A DNA stretch of 64,000 nucleotides from Adhaeribacter terrigena. GTDB taxonomy: Bacteria > Bacteroidota > Bacteroidia > Cytophagales > Hymenobacteraceae. Shown here in pieces: positions 56,251 through 64,000 of the stretch (positions within the stretch are counted from its first letter, which is position 1; each line of letters opens with the position of its first letter). The stretch is taken from NCBI RefSeq assembly GCF_016623615.1, contig NZ_JAEHFX010000003.1, forward strand, positions 372,001-436,000, in the 5' to 3' direction. The translations under genes and the position numbers were made by a program. Under the pieces are notes generated by a model. That model searched no databases. It saw nothing but the letters and a program-made list of their open reading frames with translations, and had not been told where the DNA came from.

Positions 56251-57221
56251 GGTGTTTTTGGGTTGTTTACGGTAATAATGGCCGAAGTGTGTACCCTGTC
56301 CTGTTCATCGATGTAAATGCAGGCAATGTGTTTCATTTGGTTTACCAGGTGCAGGCCTTTTTTTAAACCCAAAACCAGCAGGGGAGTAGCCATCGCATCG
56401 GCCAGTTCGGCGTTGGGGCAAATAACCGTAACACTTTTCAATCCCGAAACCGGCAAGCCCGTTTTAGGATCGATGGTGTGCGAATAGCGCTTGCCACCGA
56501 TCATCACAAATTTTTCATAATCGCCGGAAGTTGCCACAGCGGCGTTGGTTAGCTGAAAGGAAGAAAAGGGCAGGTGCTTGGCGTTCGGATCGGCAATGCC
56601 GATGGTCCAAGGTTGGTTGTTGGGTTGCTTTCCCCAGACACAAAGGTCGCCGGCTGCGTTTACCACGCCGCTTTTTATGCCCATGGCCACCAAAACGGCT
56701 TTCGCTTTTTCGGCGGCAAAACCTTTGCCAATACCGCCAAAGCCTATGCGCATGCCTTTCTCTTTCAAAAAAACGGTATGGTTTTGCGGGTCTAAAATCA
56801 TGTTGCGGTAGTTCACCAGTTTCACCATTTCGCGGGCAGTTGCCGGATCGGGGAGGGCGGTAAGGGAAGTATCGAAATTCCAGAGCCGTTTATCTACCGA
56901 ACCATACGTGATATCGAACGCGCCCTGAGTCAGTTCTGAAATGCGGATGGAGCGGGCAATCAGGTCAAAAACTTCCGGATCTACTTTTACTGGTTTTATT
57001 CCAGCCATGGCATTGATCTGCGAGGTTTGGCTGGTTTCAGAAAAGGTGGTTAGCAGTTTTTCCAGGTGCTGCACTTCGGTTACGGCCGCATCGAGGCAGG
57101 TTTGGGCAAAAGTGGGATCTTCGTGCGCAACGCTGAATTCGAACCGGTTGCCCATGAGTTTAAGTACCCGCTTGTGCAGCGTGGTTTCTGTAACCGGAGA
57201 AAGCAACTGAACACCCGGCAT
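56247..57221 (-). CDS. apbE: FAD:protein FMN transferase
   Basis: ApbE transfers FMN from FAD to a Thr or Ser of an exported target protein. The 324 residues include the core RIGFGGIGKGFAAEKAKAVL, the conserved GVVNAAGDLCVWG and the metal/substrate region MIGGKRYSHTIDPKTGLPV, where the His-Thr-Ile-Asp of SHTIDPKTG is typical. It lies 4 bases after a thioredoxin-like gene. A full extended copy of the dispersed motif (56767-56799) lies inside the coding sequence, read as the QNHTVFLKEK region. Confidence 0.93.
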   Translation of the reverse strand: MPGVQLLSPVTETTLHKRVLKLMGNRFEFSVAHEDPTFAQTCLDAAVTEVQHLEKLLTTFSETSQTSQINAMAGIKPVKVDPEVFDLIARSIRISELTQGAFDITYGSVDKRLWNFDTSLTALPDPATAREMVKLVNYRNMILDPQNHTVFLKEKGMRIGFGGIGKGFAAEKAKAVLVAMGIKSGVVNAAGDLCVWGKQPNNQPWTIGIADPNAKHLPFSSFQLTNAAVATSGDYEKFVMIGGKRYSHTIDPKTGLPVSGLKSVTVICPNAELADAMATPLLVLGLKKGLHLVNQMKHIACIYIDEQDRVHTSAIITVNNPKTP

Positions 57222-57225
57222 TTTT

Positions 57226-57657
57226 TTACTTTTTAACTTGCTTGATCGCCTCTACAAATTGCTGCGGCTGTAAGCCCGGATTGCCTTCCCATTTTTTCAA
57301 CACCTTGCCGTACTCGTCAAGCAGCAAGGTTAACGGAAACATGCCAGCTTTGTTATATTGATCAGCGAGGGCTTCGTTGTGTTTGGTTTGTTCTTTGCTG
57401 AGCTGGTTCTTCTTTTGCCGCGGAAAATCGGCATTTACCCGCACTAAATTCGCATCGGCATAAACATCGAAGGTTTGGCTTTCAAAAACTTCCCGCGTTA
57501 GCTTAATGCAGGGGCCACACCAGTCAGACCCGGAAAAATTAAGCAGGATAAGTTTATGGGATGCTTTGGCTTCGGTTTTGGCTTTTTCAAAATTGGTAAG
57601 CCAGTCCGGATTGGTGAGCAACAACAAACCGGATAGTAATATGGTGAGCAAATTCAT
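57226..57657 (-). CDS. Exported thioredoxin-fold protein
   Basis: A 143-residue thioredoxin-like protein with a short N-terminal signal (about 1-16) and active site SDWCGPCIK (CGPC), within a DUF255/thioredoxin_7-like fold (KLILLNFSGSDWCGPC; FPLTLLLDEYGKVL). It probably reduces or isomerises disulfides in the periplasm. It is the first gene of the ApbE-DUF4266-DUF3570 operon, whose DUF4266 partner carries a Cys pair that could be its substrate. Confidence 0.9.
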   Translation of the reverse strand: MNLLTILLSGLLLLTNPDWLTNFEKAKTEAKASHKLILLNFSGSDWCGPCIKLTREVFESQTFDVYADANLVRVNADFPRQKKNQLSKEQTKHNEALADQYNKAGMFPLTLLLDEYGKVLKKWEGNPGLQPQQFVEAIKQVKK

Positions 57658-58133
57658 AAGGCAGTTTTAGATGGTAAAACCATAGTGTTTCAGCGGTTCG
57701 AATGTAAAGCTTTTCTCGAGAAAGGGCTATATTCCGAAAGGCTATATTTAAAACTGATTCACTCTGAAAAAGATTCAGGAAAGGATAGAATTAGTTCAGG
57801 AGAGAATAGTTAAAATTTCTATTTATCATAATATAAATTATAGGACTTAAATATTCGGAAAACATTGCCGCTGAAAAGGCTTGAACATTTACCAATTAAG
57901 GCTATATCTTAATAAAAGTTCCAACCGCATTGAACATACTTTTGAAGCTTAAAAGGATACCGTTTTTAGTTTGCAGAAATTTCCGGTGAACTATATTCTT
58001 GCCAGATTAAAATTTAAATCAAGCTTAGAACCTACGCGCCAATTCATTAAAAATATCGGGAACAAAACCTTTTATTAAAAAATAGCTATTAAAGAGATAT
58101 TCCGTTGCTGCTTCAAAAGCCGGTATTTCTTTT
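57658..58133. other. Divergent non-coding region with two motif copies
   Basis: 476 A+T-rich bases between the thioredoxin operon (minus) and the PAS gene (plus). Two dispersed motifs: AAAACCATAGTGTTT near 57675-57690 and AAAAGGATACCGTTTTT at 57951-57967. Promoters are expected on both sides. No small gene or stable RNA is evident. Confidence 0.55.
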
Positions 58134-60647
58134 ATGGAACTAACAGAGTATACTTCTCCTACTCCCAAAACCTACCGGCGGCTCCGTCTGGTATCCCGGA
58201 TTTTATGCGTACTGGTAGTGTTAATTGCCTGCCTGACCCTGATCGGATGGCTGGTTGATCTCGATTTCCTGAAGCGCCGGCCAGATAGCGTAGCCATGAA
58301 CCCTTTTACAGCACTGGGGCTTATTGCAGCGGCAATAGCTTTATATCTGAGGCAGGAACGGAATCTGAACCGCTACAACAAACAGGCCAACATGCTGGCT
58401 TATTTCATGATCGGGCTGGGAGCGCTGAAATTACTTGTATTGGTGACCGGCCTAAATTTTCCTTTCGACCAGATTCTTTTCAGCAACGAACTTTATGAAT
58501 CGCGTTTCAAAATTACCAACAGCATCCCGCCCAATACCGCGATCAATTTTATTCTTCTTGGATCGGCGCTGATTTTTATTAACTATGAAACCAACGGCGG
58601 ACGTCGGCCTTCGCAGTACCTGGCCATTTTATCGAGCTTGCTTGCCCTGATTTCCCTTTATGGTTACGTTTATGGAATTTCAACTTTATACACGGTTACC
58701 ACCTATTTACCCATGACGCCGCAAACGGCAGCCTGTTTCCTTTTTTTAAGCGCTGGTATTTTATTTGCCCGCCCCGATAAAGGTTCCATGGCCATTGTGA
58801 TCGGGGAAAGTTCCAGCCAGATCATTTTTATGCGGTTCCTGGCTTTGGTGCTGCCGCTTATTCTGGGCTGGCTGAAACTGAAGGGCGAAGAGGCTGGTTA
58901 TTATTCCAAGGAAGCCGGAACTGCTATGTTTGCCGTACTGGCTTACGTTTTTGCCATGTATTTGCTTGCCCGCCGATCCGTTCTGCAGCATAAGATCCGG
59001 GAAACCAAGCGGATCGCGATGGATAAAATAAAAGAAAATGAACGCCGGTTACAGGAAATCCTGGATCATTCGGGAGCCAATATTTCCGTTAAAACAACGC
59101 TCGGGAAGTATACGTTGGTAAACAAGCATTTTGAAAAAGATTTCGGGCGCACATCCGGCAATATCCTGGGCAAAACCGACTACGATCTTTTTCCCAAAGA
59201 AATTGCCCGCGAACTGAATCAATACGACCACCAGATCATAAAAACCGGCCAGCCCGCCAGCTTCGAAGAAAAATACCTGCAACAGGACGGTATTCACACC
59301 TACATTACGGTGAAATTCCCTCTTTTTACCCAGGACCAGAAGATCTATGCGCTGGGAGCTGTTTCTACCGACATTACTCATCGCAAAAAACTGGAAGAAG
59401 AACTCCGCATCAGCGAAGAACGCTACGCCCTTGCCCTGCATGGTACAAACGACGGCCTCTGGGACTGGGACCTCAACAACAATTATCTTTTTTTATCTAC
59501 CCGGTGGAAACAAATGCTTGGTTATGGCGCAGAAGAGATACCGCATACCATTGAAGCCTGGGAAGGCCTGATACACCCCGATGACCGCGAAAAAACGCTG
59601 AAAGTAATTGAGGATTATTTTGAAAAAAAGCTCCCGGTATATGAAGTGGAATTCCGGATGCGGCATAAAGATGGCTCCTACCGCTGGATGCTGGACCGCG
59701 GAATGGCCATTTGGGATGAGGCGGAGAAACCCTACCGCATGGTTGGATATCAGACCGATCTTACCGAACGCAAACGACTGGAAGAAGAACTCCGGAAAAG
59801 TCACCAGCGTTTATTCAGCATTTTAGATAACGTAGGCGAAGGCGTAATTGTGGTAGATAAAGACGGAAACCTGCTCATATTTAACCGCCAGGCCGAAGAA
59901 ATTCTGGGCACCGGCGCGGTAAACGTTCCGCTGGAAGAATGGCATCATACTTACGGTTTTTATAAATCGGAGGCCCTCACCTATTTTTCATTGGAAGAGA
60001 ATCCCCTGTTCAAAGCCCTGAAGGGCGAAACGGCCGATAACGTGGAAATGCTGGTGAAGAATTCCTATTTTAAAGAAGGAAAATGGATCGCAGTAACCGG
60101 CCGGCCGGTAATCGATATTTATAATGAAGTGATTGCGGGCGTGATCGTTTTCCGGGAAATTACCCAGCGCAAAAAACTGGAAAAACGCTTCCAGGAAAAT
60201 GAAAAACGCCTGAAGCTGATATTAACCAGTATTGGTGAAGGCGTGATCATTATGAATACGGAAGAACAAATACTGCTCTTTAACAAAAAAGCCGAAGAAC
60301 TTTTAGGAACCGGTCCCTGGGATTTACCGCTCAAACAGTGGCCCGGATTTTATGGCATTTACGAAGCGGACGGTTCTACCCTTTTCCCGGCTGAAAACCT
60401 GCCTTTAGCAAGGGCGCTTCAGGGCTTTGCCGAAGAAGAAACCGAAGTGCTGATTCGCAATAAACAATTCCCCGAAGGCCGGCATATTTTTTTAAGCGGA
60501 AAACCGATACGGGATAATAACGGCAAAATAACCGGCGCCATCCTGGACCTGAAAGATATAACCGAACAACGGAAGCTGGAAGAATACCTGAAAGAAATTC
60601 AGGACCAGTTTTATGAATTGCTAAACCAGCAAAAGCCTCCCAGGTAA
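58134..60647 (+). CDS. Eight-helix membrane sensor with four PAS domains, no output domain
   Basis: An 837-residue protein. About eight hydrophobic helices (between residues 18 and 282) form a membrane sensor. Four PAS domains follow at about 300-415, 425-550, 555-675 and 680-800, each ending in the typical D-T/L-T-x-R-K-K-L-E-E linker (VSTDITHRKKLEEEL, QTDLTERKRLEEEL, REITQRKKLEKRF, KDITEQRKLEEYL). The protein stops soon after the fourth linker (FYELLNQQKPPR) with no histidine kinase, GGDEF or phosphatase domain. It may signal through a separate partner or be a truncated kinase. PAS3 and PAS4 are close relatives of each other, suggesting internal duplication. Confidence 0.85.
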   Translation: MELTEYTSPTPKTYRRLRLVSRILCVLVVLIACLTLIGWLVDLDFLKRRPDSVAMNPFTALGLIAAAIALYLRQERNLNRYNKQANMLAYFMIGLGALKLLVLVTGLNFPFDQILFSNELYESRFKITNSIPPNTAINFILLGSALIFINYETNGGRRPSQYLAILSSLLALISLYGYVYGISTLYTVTTYLPMTPQTAACFLFLSAGILFARPDKGSMAIVIGESSSQIIFMRFLALVLPLILGWLKLKGEEAGYYSKEAGTAMFAVLAYVFAMYLLARRSVLQHKIRETKRIAMDKIKENERRLQEILDHSGANISVKTTLGKYTLVNKHFEKDFGRTSGNILGKTDYDLFPKEIARELNQYDHQIIKTGQPASFEEKYLQQDGIHTYITVKFPLFTQDQKIYALGAVSTDITHRKKLEEELRISEERYALALHGTNDGLWDWDLNNNYLFLSTRWKQMLGYGAEEIPHTIEAWEGLIHPDDREKTLKVIEDYFEKKLPVYEVEFRMRHKDGSYRWMLDRGMAIWDEAEKPYRMVGYQTDLTERKRLEEELRKSHQRLFSILDNVGEGVIVVDKDGNLLIFNRQAEEILGTGAVNVPLEEWHHTYGFYKSEALTYFSLEENPLFKALKGETADNVEMLVKNSYFKEGKWIAVTGRPVIDIYNEVIAGVIVFREITQRKKLEKRFQENEKRLKLILTSIGEGVIIMNTEEQILLFNKKAEELLGTGPWDLPLKQWPGFYGIYEADGSTLFPAENLPLARALQGFAEEETEVLIRNKQFPEGRHIFLSGKPIRDNNGKITGAILDLKDITEQRKLEEYLKEIQDQFYELLNQQKPPR

Positions 60648-60941
60648 TAAACCATTCCGGCAAGCTCAACTTTAAAGCCAAAAACGGTATGGTTCGGGCG
60701 TTAAAAAGTATAGGCTCCGGCGGAAAAAGATTCCCGAAAATTAAGTGGCCAACGCGGTTTAATTAGCAGGTTTAACCAACTGCCGGGTAAAAAATTAAGC
60801 ATGCTTGGCAGTAAAAAGTAACAGGTTTTAATTTTTGATCGTAATTCATATATAAAAATATTTAACAATTTAAATAAGGTCTGGTATTTTTTTTGCTTTA
60901 AACAAAATTCAAGTATTCATGCATCAGAAAAAATACTGCCT
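60648..60941. other. Non-coding gap with one extended motif
   Basis: 294 bases. An extended dispersed motif at 60680-60714 (AAAAACGGTATGGTT, then GGGCG and TTAAAAAGTATAGG) follows the PAS gene. The right half is very A+T-rich and should contain the promoter of the next gene. Confidence 0.55.
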
Positions 60942-61364
60942 ATGATACTGCACGCTGACCGTTATTTCGAACACCATTACGACGTTAAAAACGACCTGGT
61001 AAGCATAAACTGGCCTACCATCGAAACAATATATCTGCCCGAAATTCTTCATTCCGTAAGTATTCTGGTAGAAAACGTGGTAAATTACAACATCCGCAAT
61101 TTATTGATAGATGCCAGCGAAGCAGATCTGCACGCCAGTCATGAAGAAGCCAACGAAGTGGTATTTTTACTTACCAATGGCCTGGCAAAAAGCCGGCTTG
61201 AAAAACTGGGGCGGGTAGAATCCAGTAATGCGAGCCGCGAAATAATACTCCGCCAGATGGTGTTGGAAATGAATCAACGGTATCAGTATCAGACGCGGTT
61301 TTTTCGGGATACGGCTTCGGCCCGAAGGTGGCTGGAAGCTGGTAATTCCTTTATGAACTACTAA
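60942..61364 (+). CDS. Small SpoIIAA-like (STAS-related) protein
   Basis: A 140-residue soluble protein. The hydrophobic pattern (LVSINWPTIETIYLPEILHS; NIRNLLIDASEADLHASHEE; GRVESSNASREIILRQMVLE; FRDTASARRWLEAG) resembles the SpoIIAA-like/STAS proteins common in Bacteroidota. The closing DTASARRWL is typical of that family. Function is unknown. Being next to an outputless PAS sensor makes it a possible signalling partner, but they are separated by 294 bases. Confidence 0.65.
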   Translation: MILHADRYFEHHYDVKNDLVSINWPTIETIYLPEILHSVSILVENVVNYNIRNLLIDASEADLHASHEEANEVVFLLTNGLAKSRLEKLGRVESSNASREIILRQMVLEMNQRYQYQTRFFRDTASARRWLEAGNSFMNY

Positions 61365-61376
61365 AGAAAATCAATA

Positions 61377-61411
61377 AAAAAAGCCTGACTTTTGAAAGCC
61401 AGACTTTTTGG
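61377..61411. terminator. Terminator between convergent genes
   Basis: AAAAAGCCTGAC and GCCAGACTTTTT form a stem (with wobbles) flanked by A- and T-runs on the two strands. A dispersed motif copy (AAAACCATAGCGTTT, 61416-61430) follows directly. Confidence 0.7.
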
Positions 61412-61431
61412 TTTTAAAACCATAGCGTTTA

Positions 61432-62241
61432 TTATGGCACCACAATGCCGGCACTCGTTTCAGCATGTGCACTGAAATAACCCAGAGCGCCGTTCGTAAA
61501 AGTAGATTTAGGGTTAGCTGGCGAAGAACTTTGAGAATTGTCTAAACGGGATTGTTCCCGGTGAAACCGGAAAACGTATTCATCTATAGCCTGCAGTTTA
61601 ACATTTACAGAATCTCCGGGGTCAAGTTCCAGGTCCATATCAATCAGGATTTCATCCACATATTTCCCGTCGTTAAATTCATCTGAAAAAACGTTTATTT
61701 GGGTAGATAGCGTATCGTTTACCCGGTACATGGCCCGGTAATAATTTTTTATCCCACCGGGCTCCTGAAACTCAAATTTCACGGCTGTCCGGCTTGGTTC
61801 AAACTGAAAAGGCTCGGTGGAGATTTTAAGAATAGGAACGGGTTGCGGCATTACAGAAATTGCGCTATAGGTAACCCCATCGATCAGCACGTTTAACACG
61901 TAGGTACGGCCGGGTACACCCATAAAATTGCTGGTCTGGTATATGCCTGGTTTGGTTTCTAAGAGATCTTCTGAATTTCCGGCGTTATCGGTGAGCGTAA
62001 CTTTTGCACCGCGTACCATTGGAAAATCGTTCAGATCATTAAAACCCACGCTGCGGGAAATAATCACCGAGTGAGGCCCTGGCTGATCGCTCAGATTGGC
62101 TTCTATAATAATTCTTGGTTCGGCATCCTTCAGGTCAATATCCAGCACTTTTTCGCAGGCCGATAGCCCGAGAAAAAGCGCTAATAAAACAAAGCGCAAA
62201 ACTATATGGTTTTGCTTAAAAAAAGTCAGGTTCGGTATCAT
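61432..62241 (-). CDS. DUF4249 lipoprotein
   Basis: A 269-residue lipoprotein (lipobox LGLSAC, Cys29) of the DUF4249 family. Family marks include ACEKVLDIDLKDAEPRIIIE and GPHSVIISRSVGFNDLNDFP, then VRGAKVTLTDNAGN and GVPGRTYVLNV. DUF4249 proteins are encoded directly after TonB-dependent receptors, as here, where the start codon overlaps the receptor stop by one base. They are thought to be surface partners of the receptor; the substrate is unknown. Confidence 0.9.
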   Translation of the reverse strand: MIPNLTFFKQNHIVLRFVLLALFLGLSACEKVLDIDLKDAEPRIIIEANLSDQPGPHSVIISRSVGFNDLNDFPMVRGAKVTLTDNAGNSEDLLETKPGIYQTSNFMGVPGRTYVLNVLIDGVTYSAISVMPQPVPILKISTEPFQFEPSRTAVKFEFQEPGGIKNYYRAMYRVNDTLSTQINVFSDEFNDGKYVDEILIDMDLELDPGDSVNVKLQAIDEYVFRFHREQSRLDNSQSSSPANPKSTFTNGALGYFSAHAETSAGIVVP

Positions 62242-64000
62242 TAGAATTTAAAGTTATAGCTGAAAGATGGCACCATTTTAAACAAGGCGACCTGTTTGGC
62301 TTCGGTGCGGCTTGGGTCGGTTTCCGAAGGCTCGAACTGAATGACGTAAGCATTTTCGCGGCCATAAACGTTATAAATCGAAAAACTCCAGCTCGATTCA
62401 AATTTCTCGGTTTTCTTCCGGATCCAGGTTGCGCCAATATCCAGCCGGTGATAAGCGGGCATGCGATATGCGTTGCGTTCGGTATACAGGTTTTCTATGC
62501 GCCCGTTTATCATGTATTTACCGCCCGGAAACGTAATGGCATTGCCCGTGTAATAAACGAAAGTTGAAGAAAATGTCCATTTTTCGTTCAGGTTATAGAT
62601 CCCAACTATTGAAATATCGTGCGTCCGGTCTTGTTTGGCCGGGTAATAGTTTCCGCTGTTTATTTCATCAAATTGGCGCTCGGAGCGGGATAAGGTATAA
62701 CCCAGCCAGCCGTTGAATTTACCGTATTTCTTTTTCAGGAAAAATTCTACGCCGTAGGCCCGGCCCTCCCCGATCAGCAATTCGGCTTCCACGTTTTCGT
62801 TGAAGGTCAGCTGGGCGCCGTCGCGGTAATCGAGTTGGTTTTTCAGGCTTTTGTAATAAACTTCGGTTGAGAATTCGTAGTGGTTATCTTTAAAATTCCG
62901 GAAATAACCCAGGGAAACCTGATCGGCGATGCCCGGTTTTACGAACGTACCGGATGGCAGCCACAGGTCGGTCGGGCTGCCGGCGGTGGTATTGGAAAGC
63001 AAATGCAGGTATTGCGCGTTCCGCCCGTAAGACGCTTTTACCGAATGCACTTCGCTTAAGATATAACTCAGTGCCAGGCGTGGTTCCGGCACCACGTAGG
63101 TTTTTACAAATTTCCCGGCACCATGCACGGTTGTATCGATCGGTTCGCCTTCAGCGTTGTTGGTATAAAATGTACCCGGCCCTAAAACGCTGAAGCTGGA
63201 AACCCGCAGGCCGTAAGCCAGGTTCAGGTTTTCGGTAAACTTATAGTCGTGCGAAACATACGCCGCATTTTCCAGGGAATACCGGTTTGGCAGTTTCCGA
63301 CTGTTGATGCTGCTCGATTCGCCGGCAGAGATTGCGCCCGGTACAATTTCGTGGTGAATAGCATTTAAGCCGAATTTAACGATGCTGCGCGCATTCGGGT
63401 AATATTCAAAATCCTGCTTCAGGTTCAGATCGTTGATGCGGGAAATGATGTTGAATTTAGAAGTACCTGCATTTATGTTTACGTTATAATAGTAATTGCT
63501 GTAAATAAGCGAGGTGTTCGAAAACATTTTTTCGCTGAACAGGTGGTTCCAGCGCAGCGTACCGGTAGCATTTCCCCAATCAAAGCCGAATAGTTTCCGA
63601 AAGCCGAGCATATCTTTGCCGAAATAACCCGATAAATAGAGGCGGTTGTTTTCGTTCAGCCGGTAATTGGCTTTGGCATTGATGTCGTAGAAATAAAGCT
63701 GGGAATCGCGGATCGAGCTGTCGGATGAAAGTTTCAGGAAAATATCGGCATAGGAACGGCGCGCCGAGATCATGAACGAACCTTTATCTTTTACGATCGG
63801 ACCCTCCAGACTTAGCCGCGACGAAATTAAACCAATGCCGCCGCTCACGCCAAACTTCTGGTTATTGCCATCGTTCATTTTAATATCGAGCACCGACGAT
63901 AAACGCCCGCCGTATTCCGCCGGCATACCGCCTTTAAAAACCGTTACGTTCTTGATCGCATCGGAATTAAAAACCGAGAAAAAGCCCAGCAAATGCGAAG
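62241..64000 (-). CDS. TonB-dependent receptor (partial, 5' end outside window)
   Basis: The C-terminal part of an outer-membrane receptor. At the right edge the plug domain is visible (SHLLGFFSVFNSDAIKNV, FKGGMPAEYGGRLSSVLDI). The rest is barrel strands ending in MVPSFSYNFKF, with a terminal Phe as outer-membrane signal. The frame is open through position 64000; no start belongs inside the window, since an apparent TTG at 63992 is mid-plug. The companion DUF4249 lipoprotein follows. Confidence 0.92.
   Translation of the reverse strand, partial: SHLLGFFSVFNSDAIKNVTVFKGGMPAEYGGRLSSVLDIKMNDGNNQKFGVSGGIGLISSRLSLEGPIVKDKGSFMISARRSYADIFLKLSSDSSIRDSQLYFYDINAKANYRLNENNRLYLSGYFGKDMLGFRKLFGFDWGNATGTLRWNHLFSEKMFSNTSLIYSNYYYNVNINAGTSKFNIISRINDLNLKQDFEYYPNARSIVKFGLNAIHHEIVPGAISAGESSSINSRKLPNRYSLENAAYVSHDYKFTENLNLAYGLRVSSFSVLGPGTFYTNNAEGEPIDTTVHGAGKFVKTYVVPEPRLALSYILSEVHSVKASYGRNAQYLHLLSNTTAGSPTDLWLPSGTFVKPGIADQVSLGYFRNFKDNHYEFSTEVYYKSLKNQLDYRDGAQLTFNENVEAELLIGEGRAYGVEFFLKKKYGKFNGWLGYTLSRSERQFDEINSGNYYPAKQDRTHDISIVGIYNLNEKWTFSSTFVYYTGNAITFPGGKYMINGRIENLYTERNAYRMPAYHRLDIGATWIRKKTEKFESSWSFSIYNVYGRENAYVIQFEPSETDPSRTEAKQVALFKMVPSFSYNFKF

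Noticed and set aside
62241-63992. TTG at 63992 as the receptor start
   Set aside because: The frame is open upstream to the window edge and the residues are mid-plug domain sequence.

Overview
The window comes from a member of the Bacteroidota, most likely a Cytophagales bacterium of the Hymenobacteraceae type (Adhaeribacter/Pontibacter/Hymenobacter-like; genus not certain). The markers are a TonB-dependent receptor with a DUF4249 lipoprotein, DUF6728, DUF3570/DUF4266, GxxExxY and DUF4469 proteins, weak Shine-Dalgarno sites, TAnnTTTG-like -7 boxes, and intergenic repeats typical of the group.

Layout. (1) 1-14.2 kb is a trehalose / alpha-glucan locus: treY (cut by the window edge), treZ, glgE, a treS-maltokinase fusion, glgB and a fused otsA-otsB. 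It covers three routes to trehalose plus conversion of trehalose to maltose, maltose-1-phosphate and branched alpha-glucan. (2) 14.2-20.6 kb is housekeeping: DUF6728, an MmcQ/YjbR protein, a serine hydrolase, a DHFR/RibD-like reductase, a small membrane protein and leuS. (3) 20.7-32.2 kb is a defence island. Long inverted-repeat elements surround a GxxExxY gene and bracket a type I restriction-modification operon (hsdM, hsdS, hsdR). Between hsdM and hsdS sit an A+T-rich acidic-protein gene, a decayed copy of the hsdM 3' end, and a reverse transcriptase on the opposite strand preceded by a strongly structured, probably non-coding RNA. This is best read as a DRT-type (unknown-group RT) antiphage cassette. 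A decayed hsdR 3' end lies past the operon. (4) 32.2-38 kb is an A+T-rich, apparently acquired operon: a PG-binding cysteine peptidase, a secreted protein, two unknown small proteins, a lipoprotein, a 2-TM coiled-coil protein and a prokaryotic YEATS-domain protein, with a PAS-LuxR regulator upstream. (5) 38.5-50.8 kb holds an M3 metallopeptidase lipoprotein, an SGNH-SGNH-3TM-MBOAT acylation cluster, and two tandem receptors that fuse a periplasmic-binding-protein domain to a pentameric ligand-gated ion channel. (6) 50.8-64 kb holds gyrA, a TPR protein, a thioredoxin-ApbE-DUF4266-DUF3570 operon, an 8-TM four-PAS protein with no output domain, a small SpoIIAA-like protein, and a DUF4249/TonB-receptor pair cut by the right edge.

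The most unusual window-wide signal is a short dispersed motif, an A-tract, then CG[G/C]TA, then a T-tract, usually followed by a short spacer and a second A-tract. I can place about 30 copies. They lie mostly between genes but also inside treY, hsdR, apbE and both SGNH genes, in more than one reading frame. Its layout resembles the uptake-signal repeats of other bacteria, though its role here is unknown. The other systems I would look at first are the RT with its structured RNA inside the hsd operon, the pYEATS operon, and the tandem PBP-channel receptors.
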